Below, piece after piece: positions 1 to 9,865 of a stretch of DNA of 64,000 nucleotides (position 1 is its first letter; each line of letters opens with the position of its first letter). Location: contig OX442416.1 of assembly GCA_949361645.1 (NCBI GenBank), positions 7,694,362 to 7,758,361 of the forward strand, in the 5' to 3' direction. The notes beneath the pieces are model-generated. The model saw only the letters and a program-made list of their open reading frames with translations, did not search any database and had not been told where the DNA came from. The DNA comes from Spongilla lacustris. Taxonomy: Eukaryota > Porifera > Demospongiae > Spongillida > Spongillidae. The translations under genes were made by a program, and so were the position numbers.

Positions 1-1355
1 TACATCATAAGCATGTCCCCCTCTTGTGCCACAAGCCCTTACATCACAAGCATGTTCCTCCCTTACGTCACAAGCATGTTCCACCCTTGTGCCACAAGCA
101 TGTTCCTCCCTTACATCACAAGCATGTTCCTCCCTTACATCACAAGCATGTCCCCCTCTTGTGCCACAAGCATGTTCCCCCCATGTGCCACAAGCATGTT
201 ACCCGCTTACATCACAAGCATGTTCCTCCCTTACGTCACAAGCATGTTCCTCCCTTATGTCACAAGCATGTCCCCCTCTTGTGCCACAAGCATGTTCCTC
301 CCTTACATCATAAGCATGTTCCCCCCTTACATCACAAGCATGTCCCCCCCTTGTGCCACAAGCATGTTCCTCCCTTACATCACAAGCATGTTCCTCCCTT
401 ACATCACAAGCATGTTCCTCCCTTACATCACAAGCATGTTCCTCCCTTACATCACAAGCATGTTCCTCCCTTACATCACAAGCATGTTCCTCCCTTACAT
501 CATAAGCATGTCCCCCTCTTGTGCCACAAGCGTGTTCCTCCCTTACATCACAAGCATGTTCCCCCTTACATCACAAGCATGTCCCCCCCTTGTGCCACAA
601 GCATGTTCCTCCCTTACATCACAAGCATGTTCCTCCCTTACATCACAAGCATGTCCCCCTCTTGTGCCACAAGCATGCTACCCCCTTACGTCACAAGCAT
701 GTTCCTCCCTTGTGCCACAAGCATGTTCCTCCCTTACATCACAAGCATGTTCCTCCCTTGTGCCACAAGCATGTTACCCCCTTACGTCACAAGCATGTTC
801 CTCCCTTACGTCACAAGCATGTCCCCCTCTTGTGCCACAAGCATGTTCCTCCCTTACATCACAAGCATGTTCCTCCCTTACATCACAAGCATGTTCCTCC
901 CTTACATCACAAGCATGTCCCCCTCTTGTGCCACAAGCATGCTACCCCCTTACGTCACAAGCATGTTCCTCCCTTACGTCACAAGCATGTTCCTCCCTTA
1001 CATCACAAGCATGTCCTCCTCTTGTGCCACGAGCATGTTCCTCCCTTACGTCACAAGCATGTTCCTCCCTTACATCACAAGCATGTCCTCCTCTTGTGCC
1101 ACGAGCATGTTCCTCCCTTACATCACAAGCATGTTACCCCCATGTGGCACAAGTATGTTACCCCCTTACGTCACAAGCATGTTCCTCCCTTACGTCACAA
1201 GCATATCCCCCTCTTGTGCCACAAGCATGTTCCTCCCTTACATCACAAGCATGTTCCTCCCTTACGTCACAAGCATGTCCCCCTCTTGTGCCACAAGCAT
1301 GTTTCTCCCTTACATCACAAGCATGTTCCTCCCTTGTGCCACACCACTGTGCTGA
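1..1355. repeat. 24-bp minisatellite, about 56 units
   Basis: Tandem array with a strict 24-base period built from two interspersed unit types, one containing CCTTACATCACAAGCATG and one containing TTGTGCCACAAGCATG. Because 24 is divisible by 3, all three plus frames and one minus frame stay open, giving 8-residue repeats. There is no amino-acid conservation beyond the DNA repeat, so I treat it as noncoding by default. It runs off the left edge of the window. It lies inside a piggyBac-like element, next to an acidic minus-strand exon remnant. Confidence 0.95.
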
Positions 1356-1604
1356 GTGAACTCAGGGATGTTACCACCAGCACCTTCTCCATTGCACACA
1401 CTAATGTCACTTTGCATTGCACACACAACCATATCTTCTTCATTACTACATTCTGTACAGCAGCTGTTACAGCCATCATTATCATATTCATCATTTCTAT
1501 TGCTGTACCACTATTATTCATTACTCAGGTAGCGCCTTGATGACTTCATCATCAACATAGCCATCAAATTCGTCATCGCTAAAGTCACTACCTATGTCCT
1601 CCAT
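1340..1604 (-). pseudogene. Acidic N-terminal exon(s) of a piggyBac-like transposase, degraded
   Basis: On the minus strand a 28-codon frame starts at 1604 and is strongly acidic: it begins MEDIGSDFSDDEFDGYVDDE and ends at a stop overlapping a possible donor (GA/GTAATG). A second frame further on is acidic and cysteine-rich (DGCNSCCTECSNEED). Asp/Glu-rich leaders with SDDEF-type strings are common at the N terminus of piggyBac transposases, and the piece lies just inside a TTAA-flanked piggyBac-like end. No DDD catalytic domain is visible; the minisatellite follows where it would be expected. Alternatively this is a chance acidic frame. Confidence 0.4.
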
Positions 1605-2011
1605 GTATAGGAGGAGGCTGAGGAAGGGACCTGCATCTGGTGATCGCCACTACTTTACACCCAAGATAGAAGCCACACTATGCATAGAATTCAATTTTAG
1701 TTGTGTAAACAAACTTCGCGCAGCTGCAATTGATTACACACGCCCGCGCTACGCATTTATATTATGCCATCCCGCTTGGCCACTAAAGTGGCCTTCCGCA
1801 ATGCGCAAGCGCTCGCGTACGGCCACTATAGTGGCCCGTCGCTGTTCGAGGGTTAATTAATCCTCATACATTTTGTTGTGTGCCGCTACTTTCGGGCAGA
1901 GTATTAATGCAGCCCTAGCAATAGACAAGGGGTTCATTCACGATGATCTATCGCCTTTTCAGTGAAGGATCTACTTGCAGAGGGATGAGAAGGTCTTGCC
2001 ATCAGACATGC

Positions 2012-2825
2012 CAGTGGCGGATCCAGGGGCGGGGGGGGGGGGGCAAAACCTGTTATAAAAATTCATGACTTCTTACGGTACGCACGACGATACTGAACGC
2101 GTTAACGGCGCAACGATCCTTTCAATAGTGGTAGGTGGAGTGATTGTTATAAATGTCCCAGCCCACAGGATGTAGTTAAATATTCCCATCCATATCGAGA
2201 GTTACGCTAGAAAACATTCTCTATGAGAAAGTTGGTGGCATATAGGATTTGAAGGCAATGGTGGTGTAAAAAGGAAGGAAACAAGGGTCTAATAATAAGA
2301 GAAAATGGAATAGTCCTATATTTAGCACACGAACAACATACTATATCCTACATGTAGAAATGTGCTAAATATATAGGACTATTCCATTTTCTCTTATTAT
2401 TAGACCCTTGTTTCCTTCCTTTTTACACCACCATTACCTTCAAATCCTATATGCCACCAACTTTCTCATAGAGAATGTTTTTTATTTACTTGCATATACA
2501 ACCTATTGTACTTTAGAATATTTAACAATGGCGGATCGTTGAGCGGATACTGTATATCGATCGTTATTCCGTTCAATTCTACAGGAAAGTCTGGAAGAAA
2601 GTAATTTACTATTCTACCTGGGTTTAGCATGTTTCAACGCAATTATGCTTTGTTTTGTGACATGAAAAGTGCAACATTTGCATAGCGGATGGGGCTCCGC
2701 CCCAGACCCCGATGGGGGGGGGGCTTACAGCGCTCTCCCATACCCCTTGCTGGTGGTAGGCGTGTCCTGCCACGCCCTTGCACTTATATCACCTTGCCCG
2801 CTCCTAAATCCTGGATCCGCCCCTG
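2012..2825. mobile_element. hAT-like MITE nested in Unit A
   Basis: Bounded by inverted ends CAGTGGCGGATCCAGG on the left and CCTGGATCCGCCCCTG on the right, a terminal sequence typical of hAT-derived MITEs. It sits inside Unit A between GACATGC and GTATGGGACGCGAAG, which are close together in uninterrupted copies. About 14 bases of Unit A are missing at the junction and no clean 8-bp duplication remains. No transposase frame. G tracts lie just inside each end, and a 270-bp hairpin occupies the middle. Confidence 0.7.
2212..2481. repeat. Long near-perfect hairpin (about 110-bp arms)
   Basis: The sequence starting ACATTCTCTATGAGAAAGTT is repeated as its reverse complement ending AACTTTCTCATAGAGAATGT, with only a few mismatches along arms of about 110 bases and a loop of roughly 50 bases that is itself partly symmetric. 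Both arms contain CCTTCAAATCCTATATGCC and GGGTCTAATAATAAGAG or their complements. No gene. It may be a foldback element or an inverted duplication nested inside the hAT-like MITE. Confidence 0.9.
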
Positions 2826-4259
2826 AGTATGGGACGCGAAGTGCTTCTGTTCCGAGGATTTCAGTGCTACAAAAAATTCATAGCTCTTTTCCTGTCATTC
2901 TTAGCCAAAAATGCAGACATTGTTGGATTTTTTTTTTTTTTTGTTTCTGGGCTCTGTGCCTGACCACTTTTCAACTACTTCCTACGTTCCCCCCCCCCCC
3001 CCCCCCCCCCCCCCATGCACTTTTTAACTCCATCCTACGCCGCTGCATAATTATGTACAACAGGTTATGATAGTTGCAGTTTGTAATCACGATCTGTAGC
3101 GGGCTGTATAAACGTTAACGGCGTAGATTCAATACGTTCATTTCTCCGATGGGTGTACCAGGTTGTATACTAATGGTGTACCGTATTGTAATGCAATACG
3201 GGCCCGTACCAGGTGTTGATAGAGTGACGTAGTGCGTACAATTTTTGCATATCGTGACTTTCAAGTCATCAATACTTATTCAGTATCAATCAAAAAGACC
3301 TGAAAAGTAGATTTATATTCATCTAATAAATTGCAATATAATATATCTATATGAGATATGCGCACTTTAGAAAAAAACAAAGAAGTGCTGAAAAATCCTG
3401 AGATTTATAAATTATAGTCAGCACTAAATCCTGTGTAGGAAATTAAAAAAATCAAGTCGTATTGGAACACAGTTACTTCCTACCTGTAGTCAGTTCATTA
3501 ATAGCTCATGCAATGCATGCTGATATGGACTTCTGGACCAAACATTCAGAAACCATGCGCGCGCAATATATATCTCATGGCAGAGTGCAATGGGATCAGT
3601 TCATTTATCGTTGTCACAGGCCAGCTACTAGCTAGTAGCTCGATCCCAGTGGGGAACCTCGATACCATTTCCGGCCTTGTCTCCTTTTGACAAACAAAAA
3701 AGTACATTTTACATATAGCCATTTGTAACTGAACGGATATTATAATTATGGGGGGGGGGGAGCAATAGCATTGTAAGTATCAGCATGTTTCTTTATCATG
3801 TTAAATAACTATTGACTGCCTGAAATAGAAAGAAATTTTCCAGATCAGTGTGTGTTAAGACTAGCTACACCTGAAGGTGGAACTACTCACATATACAATT
3901 GACCACTTTGCCAACAGAGTATACTGTTGGTGAAATTCATCCATTATTGATTGGCTTTGTATCATTGTCAAAATTAATTGCCATAGCAACGCAAATGTAT
4001 TACCTCTTGGCACTATGGGCTTGACTGAATTTACCATGGTTTAAAAAGTCCAGATTGTTTATTTATTACTCGGTTCTAGCTAGCTGTTGGGGCACTACTG
4101 CTATTCATTGGGGCACTTATGCTTGGGCAGTACACAGATATACATGTAGTTGCACAGGTAATTAGTATTGATAAACGTACTCCATCCAGTCGAACAGCAA
4201 CTGATAGTGCAGTAGAACATTATCATCACAATGAATCGGTTTGTGTACAAGTGTATAAA

Positions 4260-4600
4260 TGTATGCAAATAAGATATGTGAGTTGTACATGTGTGTAGGT
4301 GTGTAGTACATGTGCATAGAGTGTGTGGTATCATCTGTTTGTGTGTGTATTGTGTAGTCATGTGTAGGAATGTACATGTACACGTGTGTTGGAATGTGTG
4401 TAGGTGGTGTACATGTATAGGAATGTGTTGGTTTGCGGTGCTTGCATGTACAGTGTGTGGTGCATGTGTGGAGGATGTGTAACATATGTGTATGGGTGTA
4501 CATGTGTAGGGTGTGGTACATGTGTGTAGGGGGCATGTATGTTGGGTAATATGAGTAGAGTGTGGTGCAAGAGCATGCGTTTAGGTCTGTACGCTGGGGA
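4260..4600. repeat. TGTGTAGG/ACATGTACA-rich low-complexity stretch of Unit A
   Basis: Irregular GT-rich run with recurring GTGTGTAGG, GGTGTGT and TACATGTACACGTG. The same stretch recurs in other Unit A copies (11690-12040, 38640-38985, 41460-41840) and inverted at 56830-57020, with length changes. Frames through it are rich in Cys/Val or His/Thr only because of the repeat; I do not call genes here. Confidence 0.85.
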
Positions 4601-5176
4601 TCAAATAGATAACTCGTGACATATAAAAGCTGATAATATTTCAGTAGACACTGCTTAATTAACAGCCCAGTTATCTATTACAAAATTAGTAATAACTTCA
4701 TTATTATATTTGTCTGCAATGACATGTGTAATAATATACATAACAACAGTTAAGATATCATCACTACATTTCAGTTCCAAATAAATGGGACAAATTTTGT
4801 ACCTCAATATCTATTGTTTCCTCATACTTCTATGGAATGTGCCTGCCATGCATTACATGTAACTGCAATACAAATCACAGCACCTTATTTTTAGTACCTT
4901 CTTTGCTCAGCCATCTCTTCATGGCATGTGTCAAATTTATTAAATGTATATTTTCCCATCTGAGACACTCAAAATGGGCTCTTATACTAGAAACTATTTG
5001 TTACTGCTGTTGGTATTTTGGCATGCTTCTATTCTTGTACCCAGAAGCATGCAATGGCGCCAAAGTTCAAATGCATTTAAGGAGAGCACTGTTTAATACC
5101 AGACGCTGATTCAACTGATTATGTTTCAATGGAAATAGGAAATAGATTATGCTACCCTGAACAGGATTGACATGAA

Positions 5177-5272
5177 TGGCAAAAACGGATCCTTACGGAT
5201 GGGGCAGTCCACAATGAAAGAATTCCGTATGCACTTATTTAATTAAGCATCCGTAAGGATCCGTTTTTGCCA
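5177..5272. repeat. 25-bp-arm perfect hairpin at the end of Unit A
   Basis: TGGCAAAAACGGATCCTTAC... at 5177-5201 reappears as its exact complement at 5248-5272, with 46 bases between. It marks the 3' limit of Unit A copy 1. The left arm alone is found at 39572-39596, where the sequence then switches to an inverted SINE-like fragment, so this point is a rearrangement breakpoint in more than one copy. Confidence 0.9.
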
Positions 5273-5372
5273 CATTTTAAAATTATTTTTCACGAAATTA
5301 ATACATGCATGTACTTAGCCAATCTCATTTAAACAAGAAAGAAATGTACAGGAAAAAACACGCATTTAATCC

Positions 5373-5443
5373 GTTGCATCGCTGGTGTAAAAGTGGGGGG
5401 GGGGGGGGGCATGGTCCCCCTCTGTTACACGTGGGGGGACAGT

Positions 5444-5479
<36 letters not shown>

Positions 5480-5506
5480 ACCCTACTTTTACACCAGCGA
5501 TGCAAC
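5373..5506. mobile_element. Short MITE with 22-bp perfect terminal inverted repeats
   Basis: GTTGCATCGCTGGTGTAAAA at the left is matched by its exact complement at the right end (TTTTACACCAGCGATGCAAC). Between them are G and C runs that could themselves pair, so the whole 134 bp can fold as one hairpin. A related single end with ACTTTTACACCAGCTAT lies near 23812-23828. No coding content; the superfamily is not evident and no clear target duplication is seen. Confidence 0.75.
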
Positions 5507-6615
5507 AAATTATATGCGTGTCTTTTTGTTTAAATAATGAATTGGCACTCCCCTAGCTGGCGATGTGGTCTAAGTTTGATGGTGGAGCACACACTGAAAT
5601 TTTAGCACATTTTCATTCTATGTTCCTGTGCATTTCTTTCTTGTATTAATGATATTGGCTAAGTAGCTTATGTATGTATGTATTAACTTCGTGAAAAATA
5701 ATTTATGTTTATACATATCTGTTCACTGGGCTGAACCACTTAACATCACAACTGCTGATGCTCACCAAATCTTAAAAATAATTTATTTATTTTTTAAAGA
5801 AGCTGAAGTGTCTTATGCTGTAAATATCGGTATAATTAAATAATTTATTTATTTTTTAAAGAAGCTGAAGTGTCTTATGCTGTAAATATCGGTATAATTA
5901 AATAATTTGTTTATTTTTTAAAGAAGCTGAAGTGTCTTACTCAGGTATGTTAAGACTGCCTGCACCCATACAGCAAGCGGAACAGCTCATACAATTGGAA
6001 CAGTTTGCAAATATAAAAGTTGTACCAATTTCATGTGTTTGTTTGTGCCATGATTAATATCAATTGTATTGTAATCAATTTCAATTATTGGTTTCCATAG
6101 AAACATATAACCGGTGGCGCTCTGAGGTGATATCCTAATGAATTAAATTCATACTTTAAATAAAAAAACGCATGATTACAAGACGTTTTAAAGACCTGAA
6201 ATATATCCTGGAATGAGTAGATATGTGACACATAACCTGAAACGCTGGGCAGAAGTGGAGTAGTTCTAATCTACGCAAGTTACAAGCAAAAAACCAGTGT
6301 ATTTAAGACTAAATTTTTTTAAAATCAAATTTCATGAGCTTACTATACGTAACACAAATGGTTAATCATTTCTGGCCTAGTGAAGCTGTGTTACGTCATC
6401 ATTCTATTAATTCATGACTTAATAATAATATGCGAAATAAATAACCACATCGCCTGGGAAAATGTTTAAACATTATTAGTGCATCCCGTGCGGCCGTTTG
6501 CGACATTGTTGATGACGTAATACATTTGCAACCAATGAAATACGTGCGCGCTAACTATGCAGTCGCAGGATCAACTGTTAGGAAAGTAAGCGGCATGCAG
6601 GTTTACATGGTGTAA
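5507..6615. other. No gene seen; contains a 62-bp tandem repeat
   Basis: AT-rich spacer with no convincing frame. At 5779-5940 a 62-bp unit containing GAAGCTGAAGTGTCTTATGC occurs 2.6 times, almost without differences. The flanking phrase GAGCACACACTGAAATTTTA recurs near 23944 and, inverted, at 39855 beside the scaffold gap, so this spacer also belongs to the dispersed repeat pool. Confidence 0.8.
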
Positions 6616-6819
6616 TAATAGTGCAATTGATAATTTTCTATTGCGGATTCAGCTATAGAGCTACCTTCAGTTCACCGGCAGCTTTTGCCAAGGTACTACA
6701 CATTGTTTTGCAGCTAACTCTATCTTCAAACATGCTCATTTTACTTTCTTATATACTTGAAGTTTGTAGTCCCCACATCTTAACGTATACCAGCTTCAGC
6801 AAGTTTCGATACCAGTTCA

Positions 6820-7610
6820 CAGCTTCTGCTATAAAGGTACTTGTATGCACCTCAATTCAAAACGTATACGTGCGCTCATGAAGTTTTCTTTCTAGTCTCC
6901 ACATCAAGGTAACGTACCAGCTTTACCAAGTTTCAATACCTGTTCAAAAGTTAGTTGAATCGGATACGTACGCTCATTTACGTTTCTAGTCTCCACATCA
7001 ACGTAACGTACCAGCTTGCAAGTTGCGATCATATAATTTTTTATAAGCATTCCATACTACAGAAAGGTAAAACACCAAGAATAAAACAATAAATGATTAT
7101 GAAGTTTCAAGTTGAAAGGGCTTTACACAGCTGATAGATTGACCTTGCTGTCAGAAATTGCAAGGTCAATTGATGTATCAAAGAGATGCTGTGGCCTGTG
7201 GTAAGAAGAGCGCGAACCACGGAGGCACATGATAGCTGACCTAAGTAGGGAGAAGCTCACTTTGCAGCGAAGCCAGAATAGTGTTTTACTGTATGGTTGT
7301 TCCTGCTTGTCCGCGATCAACGAAGCAAGTCTCTTGAAAACTACTGTAGCAGTTGATCCCAATCCGCCTGTGGATGAGAAAACTAATGGCAAAAAGGAAC
7401 CAAACTCCCAGTTCACAGATTTTAATTTGCTAAAGGTACTTGTATGCACTTCAATTCGCTACACGTACGCTCATCTTTGCTTCTTTCATGAAGTTTCTAG
7501 TCTCCACCTCTACGTACGTATACCAGCTTCAGCAAGTTTCGACACCAGTTCATATGCATTTCGCTTCGTATACGCTCATTTTTGTTCGTCTAAGCAGTTA
7601 GCTGCTATCG
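6820..7610 (+). repeat. Imperfect direct repeats around GGTACTTGTATGCAC
   Basis: A block containing AAGGTACTTGTATGCACCTC, then a GTACGCTCAT-type phrase, CTAGTCTCCACATC and CCAGCTTCAGCAAGTTTC occurs about three times (from roughly 6830, 6960 and 7433) with indels. In two of the copies the block starts immediately after AAG, as a splice donor (AAG/GTACTT) would. The repetition may reflect duplicated intron sequence of a small gene, or simply a local tandem duplication. Confidence 0.55.
7229..7432 (+). CDS. Possible internal exon of an unrecognised gene
   Basis: A 68-codon open stretch starting MIADLSREKLTLQRSQNSV and ending FTDFNLLK has balanced, non-repetitive composition, unlike the low-complexity frames around it, and runs straight into a good donor (AAG/GTACTTG). 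Upstream, 7131-7201 is a further exon-like piece between a CAG acceptor and a GTAAGA donor. I do not recognise a domain. The opposite strand is also open here, which weakens the case. If it is real, the downstream exon at 7931-8130 may belong to the same gene. Confidence 0.25.
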
Positions 7611-7659
7611 TAAACGACATCAACATAGGTACACACAAGAACTGGCTCCAAGTAAGTAA

Positions 7660-7925
7660 GTGAATTTATGTACACAAACATACACAATGTACATGGTGGT
7701 GTCCAGAGTGAAAGTGTGTATGCATTACACGTGTGTGTATATACATGTACATGTACAATCTTGTCTGTGTGGTATACAGGTGCACGTGTGTGAATGGTGG
7801 TGTATGGGAAATAGTGTAAAATGTGTATGTGGAGATGGAAGTGCATGTAAATGTTGTATGCGAAGATATAAACGCGAGTGCATTGTGTGTGTATGTGTAT
7901 GTGTAGGGTATAAATGTTATGTGCT
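7660..7925. repeat. TG/CA-rich low-complexity spacer
   Basis: Irregular TGTGTG, GTACATGTACA and ATGTGTATGTG runs. Frames on both strands are artefacts of the composition. It would form the intron between the two candidate exons on either side. Confidence 0.7.
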
Positions 7926-7930
7926 TTGCA

Positions 7931-8130
7931 GAATGACAGACGCAATCAACTGCTGCTATGCCAGAACAGCCGTTAGATCCATAGCGCAGAAGCTGTATAT
8001 GGGAATGGAGGGTGTGAAAACACTTTCTACACAATCTATGGCACAGCTAGTTGTAGTGTACAATGCACTGTTCGAAAACAACCCAGCGATGCACCTACAA
8101 AACCAGAAAAATTCCACTATGACAGGATGA
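7931..8130 (+). CDS. Possible terminal exon of an unrecognised gene
   Basis: Follows a good acceptor (GTGCTTTGCAG/A). The frame starting MTDAINCCYARTAVRSIAQK reads 66 codons to a TGA at 8130 and looks like a genuine helical segment (MEGVKTLSTQSMAQLVVVYN, then ALFENNPAMH), with no repeat or low-complexity bias. I do not recognise the family. The candidate exon at 7229-7432 lies 0.5 kb upstream on the same strand, so a small split gene is plausible. A promoter or poly(A) signal cannot be assigned with confidence. Confidence 0.35.
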
Positions 8131-8360
8131 AGTTGCAACCTTCAGATGGACATACGCACCAAACTTTACTGTTTACTATTATTTGTTATCTCCCATTCCC
8201 TAAACTGTCTGATCCTTGTACCTCCTTCCTCACTCGAAGTGTGCAAACATGTATATACACCATCAACTCTTTAATTAGATTTCATGCAGAATACGTGAAC
8301 AAGTGTAAAGTTATAATATACGGGCTGTGCTGAATAACACCAATGCTGATATTCATAACC

Positions 8361-8944
8361 CAAACTACACTCCCCTCGTACACCTATACTACACTCCCCT
8401 CGTACACCCACACTACACTCCCCACGTACACCCACACTACACTCCACTCGTACACCCACACTACACTCCCCTCGTACACCCACACTACACTCCCCTCGTA
8501 CACCCACACTACACTCCCCTCGTACACCCACACTACACTCCCATTGTACACCCACACTACACTCCCCTCGTACACCCACACTACACTCCACTCATACACC
8601 CACACTACACTCCACTCATACACCCACACTACACTCCCCTCATACACCAACACTACACTCTCCTCGTACACCCACACTACACTCCACTCGTACACCCACA
8701 CTACACTCCCCTCGTACACCCACACTACACTCCCCTCGTACACCCACACTACACTCCCCTCGTACACCCACACTACACTTCCCTAGTACACCCACACTAC
8801 ACTCCCCTCGTACACCCACACTACACTCCCCTCGTACACCCACACTACACTCCCCTCGTACAGTCACACTACACTCCCCTCGTACACCCACACTACACTC
8901 CCCTCGTACACCCACACTACACTTCGCTAGTACACCCACACTAC
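8361..8944. repeat. 24-bp minisatellite, about 24 units
   Basis: Tandem array of a 24-base unit containing CACTACACTCCCCTCGTACA, with point variants (ACTC/CCTC, CGTAC/CATAC, one AGTCACAC). Every frame stays open because the period is a multiple of 3, giving PHYTPLVH-type repeats on plus and VRGECSVG-type on minus. It has the same period as the array at the start of the window but an unrelated sequence. No flanking coding context supports translation. Confidence 0.95.
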
Positions 8945-9865
8945 CTTATATAACACACACCTACAATGAGTGTACTACACATGTGACTCGCCTTTATGTC
9001 GCTTTTTGCAGGCCAGGTACTGGTAGGGTAGGGTCAGGTCTGATCTGTGTAAAATGGGAGTGGGTAGAAGGTTATGTGCATACATTTGTATGTAAAATCG
9101 GATGTATGCATACATTCCATTACTTACATGACAAATAGCACTTGATAAGATGACTGAGAATTTGATATCTGCAATGACGGAGGTAGTAACACCTCCTGGT
9201 GAGAGAGAAGCTTCAAATATATAGTTGTGTTGATAGCGCATAGTTAACTTAGATATAAACAGCGTGCAAATGTATTGCCTCCTGCTGCTTTTAATCAAAT
9301 ATCCAAATTCCATCTCCATGACGACAGAACAATATGAAACAAAAAAAGTACAACCAACCTTATCAAGCTCTGATTGATAGCACGACGCTTCGATCCAACT
9401 TTTCTCTTCGTTTCCATTTGATGCGCATCTTATCGGACAGCAGGTATGTTAATATACACAAAACAATGTTAGCAAAACCGATCGTGACAGTATAGTCGTC
9501 CGGATCTGCTTAGCAGAACTATAAATTCTTGACCAATAGAAGCGACATGGGTAACCGTCACATGAACACATCGATCGACGCTACAAGAAGTACGTAAACC
9601 GAGAGATTGAGTTCAAATACCACAATCGGCATAGCAGATCGCCTTTCTCACTTACATGGGGAGTCTTATACATCAGATCGATTGTACACGCCGTTTTTGA
9701 TGAAGGCGCATGCATGCATGCTGACATTCAAAATCATCCGGGGTTGTATATATCGCGCATGCGCCCAATGTGTTGCTATAGACTACATTTCGGCGTGCGC
9801 TAAACATATGTCGAAAACGTGTCGTAAACATTATAACATAAATACATAGGTGTAGCTAGTCTTAA
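8945..9865. other. No gene seen
   Basis: Unique-looking AT-rich sequence with short unremarkable frames on both strands. No repeat family, RNA or transposon end was recognised apart from short TGCATGCATG palindromes near 9710. Confidence 0.6.

Larger units (their letters stand above)
1..1852 (-). mobile_element. piggyBac-like element, one end only
   Basis: The right boundary is a TTAA (1853-1856) directly followed, read on the minus strand, by CCCTCGAACAGC, the TTAACCC start usual for piggyBac ends. Just inside lies the perfect 16-bp palindrome GGCCACTATAGTGGCC (1821-1836), and a near-copy with a different centre at 1778-1793. The flanking DNA continues as Unit A, whose other copies have TTAATTAA at this point, so the insertion site can be read directly. 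The other end lies outside the window. An acidic minus-strand exon remnant and the minisatellite are internal. Confidence 0.6.
1857..5280 (+). repeat. Unit A composite repeat, copy 1
   Basis: Noncoding repeat of about 3 kb found several times in this window in both orientations. Landmarks in order: GATGATCTATCGCCTTTTCA, GACGCGAAGTGCTT, a first poly-C tract before CTTTTTAACTCC, GGGCTGTATAAACGTTAACG, CTATATGAGATATG, a second G tract before CAATAGCAT, GGGCACTTATGCTTGGGCAG, a TGTGTAGG-rich minisatellite, and a tail with ATGCAATGGCGCC and ACCAGACGCTGATTC. No conserved reading frame runs through it. This copy is interrupted by a hAT-like MITE and ends at a hairpin. Confidence 0.85.

Noticed and set aside
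1..1355. CRISPR-like array
   Set aside because: Repeats are contiguous without spacers, and the context is eukaryotic.
13..1540. Long plus-strand open frames giving FLPYITSM-, HVPPLHHK- or CSSLTSQA-type repeat proteins
   Set aside because: All three frames are open only because the 24-bp unit lacks stops; no frame is favoured and there is no start, signal or domain context.
1778..1836. Operator or methylation sites for the GGCCACTATAGTGGCC-type palindromes
   Set aside because: Their fixed position next to TTAA-flanked transposon ends explains them better than host regulation.
4101..4576. His/Thr- or Cys/Val-rich frames in the GT-rich stretches of Unit A (also near 11611, 38504, 41382 and 56825)
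   Set aside because: Low-complexity composition, frames differ between copies and carry indels that are not multiples of 3.
5374..5506. Proline- or glycine-rich small proteins over poly-C/G tracts (also 36257, 43556, 55838, 55962)
   Set aside because: Homopolymer artefacts inside MITEs and Unit A.
8327..8953. PHYTPLVH and VRGECSVG repeat proteins on both strands
   Set aside because: Artefact of the second 24-bp minisatellite.
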